Shown one piece after another: positions 12,211 through 22,387 of a stretch of 64,000 nt of DNA. How positions within the stretch are numbered: the first letter of the stretch is position 1; each line of letters starts with the position of its first letter. Source of the stretch: Pipra filicauda. Its lineage: Eukaryota; Chordata; Aves; Passeriformes; Pipridae. Under the pieces are notes generated by a model that was given only the letters and a program-made list of their open reading frames with translations, was not told where the DNA came from and ran no database searches. Location of the stretch: assembly GCF_003945595.2 (NCBI RefSeq), contig NW_024104303.1, positions 1,536,736 to 1,600,735 of the forward strand, in the 5' to 3' direction. Both the position numbers and the translations under genes were made by a program.

Positions 12211-12550
12211 CGCCCTTCCATCCCTCTTTTCTTTGTTCCTTCATTTCTCCCTCCCCTCTTTTTGTTCCATTGGGTTGCGAAGGGAGAGTCGTCCTGTCAC
12301 TCTGTCTTTTGAGTTCTCCCTTTTTCATTTTTTATTTTTCCATTTTTTTTATTTTTGATTTTTTTTTTTTCCGCCAGTATTGGACTGTCGGGGGTGGGGG
12401 AGGGAAAGGATTTTTTTGGTTTGGTTTTGGTTTGGTTTTTATTTGCTTCCTTTTAGAACTGTCCCCAATTTAGCTCTTGTCTTGAGAGAACTATCCATCT
12501 GCCTCTTACTCCTTATTGGGAGAACTGCACCGTTACTTTTTTTTTTTTTT
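12211..12550 (+). promoter_or_regulatory. Pyrimidine/U-rich tracts in the exon A 5' UTR
   Basis: There are three clusters: C/T-rich 12211-12268, T-rich 12299-12373 (runs of 8 and 12 or more Ts), and T/G-rich 12408-12456 with a TTTGGTTTGG pattern. A T14 run follows at 12537-12550, just upstream of the splice donor. ELAV/Hu proteins are known to bind U-rich RNA, so a self-binding site is conceivable; that is inference. The tracts could also act as poly-pyrimidine-tract-protein sites. Confidence 0.5.
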
Positions 12551-12567
12551 AAGCCGAGGAGAAGAAG

Positions 12568-14420
12568 GTAAGTTGTGGCTTCATTCTTTCATTTATTATA
12601 CGTGTGCGATAGGGTCCACGCTTCCCATTCCGGCGGTGCATGCTGTGTAGAATTACATTGATCACCTGTGTTTGCTCCGTATTGACACCGTTCGTGCCGA
12701 CGGCGCTGAATGAGGCAGTTCGTGGGTATGGCAGCGTGCCCGCGGAGCTGAGTTGCTGGAAGTATTTGCAGCGTGGGGAGGGCAGCCTCTGAAACTGGGG
12801 GACCGCATCGCGGCCACGCAGGACGGCGTGCGCATCCCCACCTGGGCTGGCCCAGCTGTAAAGTTCCAGCGTCTCCGCGCCCCTCGGGCTCTGGATACGT
12901 CTCTTTGCGGGGAGCATCCGAGGGGACGGACCGGCAACGCGCGGGTGAAGGCAGACGGTATCACTTTGAGGAGATAAACCCGCATTTGCAGATTAGCCGG
13001 GATAAGGCTCCCCGCGCCTAATTGCATTAGAGCCGCACGGCATTTCGCGGCTTCCTGCGGGGCTGGGAGGCGGCTGCGGGCCACGGCGCACAAAGACGCG
13101 GCCGGTCGTATTGTCAGCGGGCGCAGAGGGCGGGCGGCGGGGTGGGGAGAGCCGCTGAGCTCTCCCGGAGAGAAGTCGATGACCGTCTTTGGAGAGGGGC
13201 CACGTCTTTTCGCGGGGATGAATAACCCGCCGGGGAAGGGGGCGCGTCCCTTTGTTCGGGGCGTCGGAGCGCTGCGTGGGCGGGGCGGCCCCGATCTCTG
13301 TCCGTGGTCCTACCGGAGCGGCGGAGGCGCGGACAGCGGTCACCGGCGTGCGCGGGGGAAGTTTGCATCCGGCAACCGCGGCGGGGGTCCCAGCGGGGCG
13401 CCGGGCAAAGGAAGGGACAGGGCGTCCCGTCCTCGGGCGCGTCTCCCGTCCTCTCGTCCTCCTTCCCCGCGGCAGTGGGAGGGTCTGGGCAGAAGGAGGA
13501 GGAGGAGGCGGCGATGGTAAACGCTGGCGCTGCGGCGTGTGCGCTACCGGCAAGGACCGGCCCCGAGCACCGCTGTTGTTTAATTTATGCCCAACACGTT
13601 ACACCGTACCTACCTATTTCACGTACGAAAATAACTAATGTGAGAGCTGTATAAGCGAGGCAAATTGGTAGCTGAACGTGTTCCGTCGTTTCCAGGGACC
13701 GGCGGTGAGAAGATTTATTTTCACTAGTCTTTGGAGCGCCAGGAGGGCGGGGAGCACACCAAGCCATGCGCTCCCGCGGGGACAGGACTCCCCCTTCTCT
13801 CAGCGACATTCCCTCGGGCACTCGCTGGAGCGCTGCCCGCGCGGGATGAGCGGCCCGAAGGAGCGTAGCCTTGGGAGTGCGGCCGCGGGGCTCGGCAGCC
13901 GAACCTTGCGGGGGGCGGAGGGAGGTTCCCCTCGCTGTCGGACGCCGCCGGGAAAACGGGACAGTGCTTTCGGAATGGCTAATGCCCGTGGCGGGGGGGG
14001 GGGCTCTGAGCCAGCACGGCTGCTCGTCGCGGGTCGCTCGCTCCCGCTGCGCCCCCCGTCGGACGGGCGAGTTGCGGGTTCGTCTGCCCCACCGAGCCAT
14101 TTTCGGAGAGGAGGGTCAGACCTCCGAGGTTCGGCATTTTACAGGGAAAGGCGGCTAGTCGGTAACCTTGGGGAGACGAGCAGGCATTGTGGGGGTCCTG
14201 CCGCTGACCCCACCGGGGACTCGAAAGGCAAGCTCCCGACCTATCCTGCTCAGCGGACTCCGCTCCTCGCTCTCCCCAGCGCCCGCAGGTGCTCCGAGAT
14301 AGTGGTGGCATAGGGCCCGCCCAGCCTTGGCTCCGCGGAGGGGAGCGGGGCGGCCGCCGTGGGGTGCCCGCACTACCCGGGGGCGCGGCCCCGAGGGCGC
14401 GGGGCTTCTTGAGTGGCCAC
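12568..14420. other. CpG-rich interval between promoters A and B
   Basis: This is intronic to transcripts from promoter A. From about 12690 onward it is strongly GC-rich with abundant CpG. Many long open frames on both strands are rich in R, P, A and G, do not resemble any family and overlap each other, so I treat none as a gene. It is probably one extended CpG island domain, as seen at developmental neuronal genes. Confidence 0.6.
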
Positions 14421-14498
14421 CGGCAGCGTCACTCAGGCGGCGGCCAAGGGGGCGGGCTGTGGAGCCTTTATAAGCCAGTCACTGGACCATTTGCCTTC
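14421..14498 (+). promoter_or_regulatory. ELAVL2: Promoter B of ELAVL2 with TATA box
   Basis: A TATA element (TTTATAAG, core 14469-14474) lies in CpG-rich DNA. It is preceded by GC boxes (for example GGGGGCGGGC near 14449) and an AP-1/CRE-like CGTCACTCA at about 14427. The predicted start is about 14498. A splice donor lies 94 bases after the TATA core starts. This pairing mirrors promoter A and suggests an alternative first exon. Confidence 0.55.
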
Positions 14499-14562
14499 TG
14501 GTGCCGCTAGCGTGGTTGCGTCGGTGGGGCAGCGGCCGCACCGGCATCACCGGAGCTATCAG
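14499..14562 (+). other. ELAVL2: ELAVL2 noncoding alternative first exon B
   Basis: It runs from the start site inferred from the TATA box at 14469 to the donor GCTATCAG|GTGAGG (intron begins at 14563). At about 64 nt it is short and contains no ATG, consistent with a pure leader exon. It would splice to the 56509 or the 60371 acceptor. Its use depends on transcript evidence I cannot see. Confidence 0.5.
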
Positions 14563-15415
14563 GTGAGGTGGCTGCGGGGCGCTCCGCGGCTCTCTCGGAG
14601 CAGCGAACACCTTCCCCCCGCTCCGCTCGGAGCATCGGGCGGCAGCAGCGGTGACCGCGCTGCCCCGGGACAGCGAGCACGTGCACCGCCGGTCCTGGGT
14701 TGCTGAAGGAAGGGCAGGAGGAGGGGCAGGGGACGGAGCTGGGGCTTACGGGGAGCCGTGTGGTCCTGGGCGCGGGGCGGTGGGACGGCGGACTCGCCAT
14801 GGGGCGGGAGAGGAGAAGTGGAGCCGGAGGGGGCTGTATCCCACCCGGGGAGTGCGGCGGGAAGGGAGGCGGCCTGGGCGGGGGCCGCGGGCGCATGACC
14901 AGCGTCCCGCCTGGAACAGGGGTAAAACATGGCGCGAGTGGATCACCCTGTCCTGCTGCTGTAGGTGGTCGGGGGCTTTCCGCCAGGACCGGCTTGGTGC
15001 GGTGTCGGTTGCAAACTCCAGGATGCTGGTGGTGTTAGATCAAGAGGGGCTTCCTGTTGCTGGCAGTTGGGGCTTTTTTTTTTGAGATCAATTCTTTTAT
15101 CTCCTTCCTCCTGAGTCATACTGTATGGGTTTAATCGCTTTTTGCTTTACCCTCTAGGATTTTCTGACTGTTTGTTCTGCTCCGCTCCCCTCTTTTCCGT
15201 GTGGTGCTAATTGGGCGAGTCAAGCACCTGTTCCTCAGACAAAAACTGTTCAGTAAAGCCTTTGTTTAGTCTGCAGCATCCGTTGAATGATCTTTCACCC
15301 CACCTATTTCTTTAGCGTGGCCCTGCCACTGGAGCGTCGCTCCCTTTTTTCCCGCAGGCTGCAACTCCCCTTCCCCTTTGTCCATGCCTGACCTCGCACT
15401 AATCGGAGTGCTCAT
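14563..15415. other. 5' end of the giant first intron
   Basis: CpG-rich at the left, fading to average composition by about 15060. Open frames here are composition artefacts. No repeat is recognised. Confidence 0.5.
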
Positions 15416-15419
15416 GTCC

Positions 15420-15900
15420 ACCCTACTGTCTGTACCCATCCTCTGACCGCGCCCCCGGGCCTGGCGGGGCAGTGGAGGGGCGCGGTGGAGCCCCTCGGGG
15501 GCTGTCGCTGGCTGCGGAGGTGCTGCCGCCAGGGCTGCGCGGTGCCCGCCGCTCCCGCCGCACCGGTGCGACCGCGGGGCTCGGGGGGAGCCGGGCCGGG
15601 GGCGCTGCGGGGCTGTGGCAGCGCTCCCGGCGATGGGGAGGGGAGCGGCGACCCCGGCAGAACACCCGGTGCGCTCTGGTCGCCGCACCCCGCCCTGGGG
15701 GGGAGCTGTGGAGGGTCTCGCCCTGGGAGTCGGCCCTGCCGGGTCTGAAAATTGCCGCGCCGGAGAAGAGAGCCGAGGGGTGGAGGGGGATGGGGGCGGC
15801 ACGGTGCGCGGTTCATCTGCTTTTATTTTATTTCGGGGGTACTTTGTGCTTGAGGAGGCGCGGCCGCCCTGGGTCTGGCTGAGCGATCGTCCCGCCGTCA
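15420..15900. other. Third CpG island, start of the first intron
   Basis: About 480 bases of dense CpG lie downstream of exon B, separated from the previous island by about 350 bases of ordinary sequence. No convincing TATA box and donor pair was found, so it may be a TATA-less alternative promoter or an intronic CpG island. Open frames up to 211 codons on the minus strand are proline/arginine-rich artefacts. Confidence 0.6.
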
Positions 15901-17730
15901 TCGCTGCTCTTTGCAGGGGTGTGTATTGCCCGCTTTTCTTACCACTAGAAAAAAAAAAAAGAATCCCGTTCCCACGTTGTGTGCGTGAGGAGTGAGTTGA
16001 TTTTGTTTAATCGGCATAGCTCTGGTGGTGAGAACTCCAGCAGCCAAGCAGCTTGGTACCCCTTTCACCTCTGCAACCTCCATGTGCGCCCATTTAAATA
16101 CAGGTGTAACTTGTTAGGAGAGGAAAGCTGATATATATTAAAAAAAAAAAAAAAGCTATCCAGAAACCACACAAAACAATAGGCAGCAAAATTTTTTTTT
16201 ATGAAGTAGTCTTGTAGTTGATTTGATTGAAGTCTGTAAGGCTAAAAGGCATTGTTATATTTGTGAAGTTTTGAAGACAGTTTTGGTAATATGGTTTAGT
16301 AGCTGCATAGGGCAGGACTTCAGGGGCTGGTTTTCTTAAACGCTATATTTGGTAAAGTGGCAACACCTGATGAGGTGTTTGATGAGGTGGGTATTTCAGG
16401 ACATATGAATATTTTCTTGAAAGGTTTCTGATTTTTTTGGGCTGAAAAACTCCACACCACTTGACTTGATTTGTGTCTGCTTTGATGGCCAGTTTTAAAT
16501 TAAACCGAAGGAGCCCAGAAAGTGTTCCAGTAAGTGGGTACATGTTTGGTTGAGTAAACAGACACTGGGGTATTAGTTAGAGCTTCAGTTTTCACTTTTT
16601 TCTTTTAATCACTTGTAACTATGGACACATACAAATGACCTTGAAACTGCTAAGGAATTTTATCACACATGTTATAATCTGACAAAGTGCATCTTTAATG
16701 CCCCTTTCAAATGTCTTCTGTTTGTACCTATGTGGATATTTCTGCTTCAGCAATAGATGTCTTAATTTTGTGGGTTTGTTCTCGTGGAGTGGTTGATCCT
16801 TTATATGTGCAGTGGAGATTCTAATTGCTTTAGTCTTTGTGATGGGTACTTCTTCGATATATTCCTGTTTGTGTAAATCTCTTATTAGTTTAATCATGCT
16901 AGTATAATGTTTCTGCATGTAAATTTATTGTGACTATACATTCTAATGCAAACATTGAGTTTCATTCTTTTCTGGATTCATTCCAAATGCTGGTTTTTAA
17001 GTGAGAGAGAAAGATGCTTTTATTAGTATTTTGTTGTCATTGATTTACTTGCTGCCTCTTCAGAAATTGGGATCTAGAGTATTTCAGATTGAGCTGGGTG
17101 ATCCAGATGTTCTGAATTGAAATTGTTCTAAATAGCCACTAGATCAGGAGCATCTGTATAAAAAAAGAGAGAAAATGCTTTCGAATTATGTCCCAGGTTT
17201 CTGCATGGCAATATTCAAACTACAGTAGAGGCCTAGGCTGAGTTGTATTAAAGTTCTTGTAATAATAAGCTAGATTTTTGGGGGAACAGAGCTAAGCGTG
17301 CTTTATTTGGGGACTAAGTAGGAAATAGATGATATGTGATCTAGTGTTCTAAAAGCCCAAGGAATAGTTCAGCTTTTCTGTGCTTCTTAAAATAAGTCAA
17401 TGCCACTGCAGAGGTGGACTTTACAGTTAAAAATAGTACAAGGATGCAAGCACAAGCTCCTTTCTAGTAGCAGTGATGCTGAAATGCTGCTTTTATAAGT
17501 AAAACTTGCTGTCTTACAGTGTAATGACTTTTGATTATATTTGTGGCCACTGATGTTCTTCATAGCAATAAAACTGATCCTGAGCTAATGGATAAACTGA
17601 GTTTTTGATGAATATACATTTCAGTATGGCTTTATTGCCATCTTTGCTTTTACTGAAATGCTTTTCTAATAGATGCTAGTATCTACAGAGGGCAAGTGAG
17701 TGTTATCAGCTGTTGCGAACACTTGAAAAG
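15901..17730. other. First-intron sequence, no feature recognised
   Basis: AT-rich intronic sequence. No transposon, coding exon or RNA gene is visible. Confidence 0.5.
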
Positions 17731-17908
17731 TGAGAGAATGTTGCCTTAGTGCACAAAGATTTCTTTTCCTGACAACCCTGAAATCAGTTAAAAAATCACA
17801 ACACTATCCAGTGTTTAGCTGAGAGAATGTTGCCTTAGTGCACAAAGATTTCTTTTCCTGACAGCCCTGAAATCAGTTAAAAAATCACAACACTATCCAG
17901 TGTTTAGC
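17731..17908. repeat. 89-bp tandem duplication, two copies
   Basis: Copy 1 (17731-17819) and copy 2 (17820-17908) are adjacent and differ at one base (ACAACCCTG versus ACAGCCCTG). Both begin TGAGAGAATGTTGCC. The near identity implies a recent duplication, or an assembly artefact. It sits in non-coding intron. Confidence 0.95.
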
Positions 17909-20900
17909 TGATGGTGTTTTGGATTTTGACATCTGTAGTTCCCGTTCTGAAGGAAGATGCAACATGTTTTTTTGATCTGTTGCCTGTGTAAATCTACCTA
18001 GTTTGATTTACCCAGAAGGATTAGTTCTAGACAGACTGGTGTAGGAGAACTTGTAAGTTTTAGCTACTACAGCTGGTGGGGCAGATCAAGATGTCTTGTG
18101 GCCTCATCCTTGTTGAAATTTTGAAAGCCATCTTGAGTGTATTGTGGCTAAATAACATAGGTAGGGTTCCTTATTGATTCCCACTGAAGCTCAGAGAAAC
18201 TGCCAATATTAAGCAAGCTGCTTTTGCCCAGTAAGCATTATTGTTAATTTGTAGGGATTCTTTGTATCTGATAACTTTGCCACTGAACAAATAAATGTAA
18301 TGCTAAATTTGACAGTCTCTGATCAGAGAACAGCTAATTGTTGGTTTTCGTTGTGTTTGGAAGTGCATGTGTTTCACACAGACTTTTTGGCATACAATAA
18401 CTACACGTTGGAAAGATGACCTCAATGAAACACTTGGCTTTCATAGTGTTTTTGTATGGAGTGCAGTTTTTGAGCTTTAAAACCAAGTGAAACAGAAACA
18501 GCTCATGGCAGAAATCTTAAGCACGCTTTTCAGAAGCTTATTTAAGGATTCTAACCCCACATTAAGTTTTTGAAGTAGCTCACAGTCTAAATCTGACTTG
18601 GCTGGCAAAATATGTGGAGTTTTAAGAGCAGTAATTATGTAATGTGAAAAACTGTAATGGGAAGGTCTTACTTGCATACATTTGAAAAACTCAGGTTGGG
18701 AACAAGCTGAAATTTTCCAGATGGAGATTAAACTAGTATCGCACTATTTCCTGTTCTGTCTGAGCCACTGTTCCTCATGGTCCTCCTATACTTAAGCAAC
18801 AGGTGTTTTACTTTGTTTTAGTAGTCATAGTAAGCCTGGATGTAATCAGGGTTTGAAAAAAGCTATATTTGCTTAATAAAAGTCGAGATGAGAGTTAGGT
18901 GTTTAAATGTGCTGGCGGTGAGTGCACCAGCCTAGGATCAGTTCCCATTCTAGGAAGTTCTAGACTTCACTTTGTAAAACAGTGGTGATACTGATTCTCC
19001 GTTCCCTCACGCAGTCCTGATATTGCTCATGGCTCAAGTAGTCCAACTGGTGATTAGAAACAGCTAAGAGATTCTTGGACTAGATGAGGCTGTCAGAGAT
19101 TGCGAGAACAGTTAACTTGGATTGCTGCATTTAGCAAAGAAATAGGTATATCCCAGTAAACCTGCAACAGCTGACTATGACTCAGAAGCTAGAAAATACT
19201 AAAGTGCTGAGATGTTGTACTGTAGTCTTAAGATGCCTTCCTGACTTCTTCAGCTGATCATGGAGTACAGGTAGAAAGTGTTATACTGTGAAAATCAACT
19301 GAATTGCTATAACATACTGTAGAGTGTGTATATGCAGTTTTGTGAATGCTTACTGCCTGAATACTGGTAAAACAGGGAATTTTTTAACATTCAATTATGT
19401 TGCAAAACAGTCCACACAGAGGTAGGAAAGGGTATTCAGGGTGTACTGGAATATTCACTGTGTTGACTAGCCTTTCTGGTAGGTCTGTGCTAGCTGCATT
19501 TGCTTTCAGAGTCATCATGATGAGTTTCTTTAAGTAGGTACTTACTCAGATTTATCTGAATAAGCTTTATGCATTTTTGTGGAATGAAATTGCCATTGCA
19601 TGACTGCAGGACTACTGACTTCAAATCTTGTGGTCAGAAGTGAAATTAGTAGGATTTATTTTGCAGAATGGATGAACAGAGTTGATTTCTTGGAAATGCA
19701 ATTAAATACTTGTAGACAAATGCCTTAATCATTTTAGCTTGTAAGGTTTGAGAGGAGGAGATTGAGCCATGAAAAGGGAAAAGTAATGTAAATTCAGCTT
19801 CTCTACCAGTAGTGTCCCTGCTGATTGTATTTTCCAATACTGTTCTTATATATTTTTTCAGGAGTAGAATTGTGTTCAGAAGGGGGTAGTTGGAGTCATC
19901 TTTCCTGTGGTGTTTTTTTTTTATAGTTGCCTGTTGTTTGTTATATGTATTGATGAAAACTTATGGCATATTACCTGAAGTGAGGTAGAGGAGGAGGCCT
20001 GACAGAAGGTACTTGGATAGTCTGTGCCATTTCCACCTTCCTGAATTGCCATGATGAGGTAGTGATTCCAGTGGGTTTTTTCAGGTACTTGGACTGTACC
20101 TACATGCCGTGGGGCATGAACATTTGAAAGGGGACTCCTTAGGCTGGCCTTCTCTTTAATTTCAGAGTCAGTAGTGGATACGTTCCAAACATTAGCATTC
20201 ATGGTATCTAAATGGAGTTTTGCTGGGAAAAATATGTTTTTGACAGTGTTGAACCTAGACCTGTCTCTCTGTACAGTGAGATTTGGGCAGTCAACCTTTG
20301 CGAGTAGGAGGCTGCAGGGTTTTGTTTTTATGTTATGTTAGCTCACTCTTAACATATCTTCATGTTGACAAAATCGGGTAAGGATTTCATTATAATGTCT
20401 CTTGTTAATAATAGAACTATAAAATGCCTTCAAGAAGTTAAATTCACTGTTTTAGATTTGTTGCAATGGAACAATGAAAAATGAAAAATGAAAAAATAAG
20501 TACCTAAACATCAGAAAAGGGGGCAAGGCTTTGTATGCCTGCTGTTCAAACTTGGCCTTGTAAGCTTGCCAGTTCTGTTTTTTTAAGTGTTTGTGGCATG
20601 TGATTTTTAGCTTCAGTACCAAAGTGGAGCACTCCTTCAGTTCTTATTTGTTATTAACTTATTTTCAGGGTACCTCTGAATGCATTCTTGAAGTTAGTCG
20701 TCTCCCTTACATGCTGCGGACACAGCTATGCCTGGACTTAAGCAACTTCTTTGGAGAAGGGTGTGCTGAATCACCTTATAGCTTTTGATAACTCATGGAA
20801 CAGTGGGGCATGAATGTACTTATTTACCTACAGAAGTAGTTAAGGTTCCTGCAACACTGCTCCAGGTGACCCTGTGACAACTGCATGCAAGCGGTGAGGA

Positions 20901-22277
20901 GGAGAAGGTGGTCCCTTGAATCCCTGGTCTGCTAAAGAGTGTTTCTGGCAAGGAAGATGAGTGCAGGAGGGAGTAGGTGTTGGGGCTATCCGTCATAGCA
21001 GACGAAGAGATTGCGAGTGCAGTGTTTGGATTTCTGAATTTTCTTTGAGCACATATGTGCATAGCCATTGCACTGAAATGGGTAACAGATTGCAGGAATG
21101 CTAGTAGCATATATGCCTTCTTTTTATGTTCCCATTTTAGTTTTGTAATGGACTCTTTGTTTCAGTGCCATCCATTTCATTTGTCCTGTTGAAATGCCAG
21201 AAAACTACTGCTCTGACCTCTGTTTTTATTTATCCATTAACATTAAATATGCATCAGCTCAGTTTAAAGGCAGAGTAAGATCTTGGGATTTATTTAAATT
21301 TTCTGTATCTACTGTTCGTCTCAACTCTTGAAGCCAGCAAGCATAACTAGAGATGAACACTTATTGGTTGTGTCACAGTTGATTTAAGAAGAGCTTTTAA
21401 ATCTTTTAAAATTATATCTTAGAATTGTAATACCCACTATAATTGTAATTAAGGCATTATTTTTATCTCTAGTAACGTGTAGAAATCTCATCAGATGTCC
21501 TGCTGTGGTTCATTTCTGCCCGGATAAGCATTAGAAGCTTCTTTCTGTTTCCAAAAGAGGGATAGCTAAAGTCATAACTCTAAAACACCATATGCTGCTT
21601 GTAACAGACTATGTATGTACTGCTTGCATGCAGTAGAGAAGAAATTAGTTTATTAATGAGTGAACTTTTTAATTTTGATGTGCTTTTACCTTGAACTGCA
21701 AGCCCAAATTGAGATCGTGACCTAAAACTGCTGTTGCTAATCTGGCCAGAGCACTCATTCTGAAGGGAACTGGAAAACTGCTGACAAAGTGAACTGCATA
21801 AAGTGAAGAAGACTTTAGAAGCTGCTTTTGCATTCAGATAGCTAAACTGTGAAACTTGGCATAGCAATAGCACTTGCCTTGGACTGCATCCATGGTTGAG
21901 ATGTTGGTAGGCAAGATGAGAATTACAGCCTCATTAACCAACTGAGTAGCTGAATTTTTTCTGTAACAGTTGAGCAAACTGAAAGAAAATTTAATGGAGT
22001 CATGCTTGTCTTTTGATAGAGGCTATTTTTATAAGGAGGTGGTTCTTGTAGTGAAATTCCGCTGAACCAGTGCAGCTGAAGGACATAAAACTAGCCATCG
22101 TGGTGGAGACCAAGGCTCTTTTTTTTTTTTCTGTTATGCCTCTGATCAAGGATTTCTTTGCTGAAATTATAACTGGGCTGTAGGGTTTCTTTTTTTATGT
22201 GGAAGATTTTGTGTGCAACTCAGTGTCTGACATGGTGACTGCTTCCACCTTGAGCAGTGGAACACAGATGACACATT
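17909..22277. other. First-intron sequence, no feature recognised
   Basis: Intronic sequence with no recognisable transposon or exon. TTTTTTCAG|GTACTT at 20078-20090 looks like a joined acceptor and donor; it is discussed as a weak recursive-splice candidate. Confidence 0.5.
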
Positions 22278-22387
22278 CAAAGGTTTGAGCCACCTCATTC
22301 AGTGGAAAATGTCCCTCCTTATGGCACAGGTGTTGGAACTAGGTGATTTAAAGATCATTTCCAACCCAGACCATTCTGTGAGTCTAG
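22278..22387 (+). mobile_element. CR1 LINE fragment, 3' end only
   Basis: This is the tail of a CR1 element in + orientation. It carries the typical 3' end signature TTGGAACTAGGTGATTTAAA and then TTTCCAACCCAGACCATTC, finishing in a degenerate ATTCTATGA-type terminus. It is severely 5'-truncated, as most CR1 copies are. Confidence 0.85.

Larger units (their letters stand above)
12058..12567 (+). other. ELAVL2: ELAVL2 noncoding first exon A (5' UTR)
   Basis: The start is inferred from the TATA box at 12028. The end is set by the splice donor GAAGAAG|GTAAGT with the intron starting at 12568, a near-consensus 5' splice site. The exon has no long plausible coding frame. It contains a 10-codon upstream ORF, a purine-rich run (about 12174-12200) and long pyrimidine/T-rich tracts. 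Sequence ending TTGCTTCCTTTTAG at 12456 resembles a 3' splice site, so 12457-12567 could alternatively be a 111-nt internal exon. From either form the message would splice to the exon at 56509 or at 60371. Confidence 0.6.

Noticed and set aside
11160..12328. Open frames of 272, 298 and 306 codons on the minus strand across the CpG island
   Set aside because: They are Ala/Arg/Pro-rich, overlap in several frames at once and have no domain; stop codons are simply rare in GC-saturated DNA.
12993..15901. Several 100-211 codon frames on both strands (for example 13678-14313 + and 15266-15901 -)
   Set aside because: Same cause: CpG-island composition. No family resemblance and no consistent splice structure.
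21905..21925. TAGGCAAGATGAGAATTACA as a miR-31-like sequence
   Set aside because: Only the first part resembles miR-31, the rest differs and no pairing arm is found nearby.
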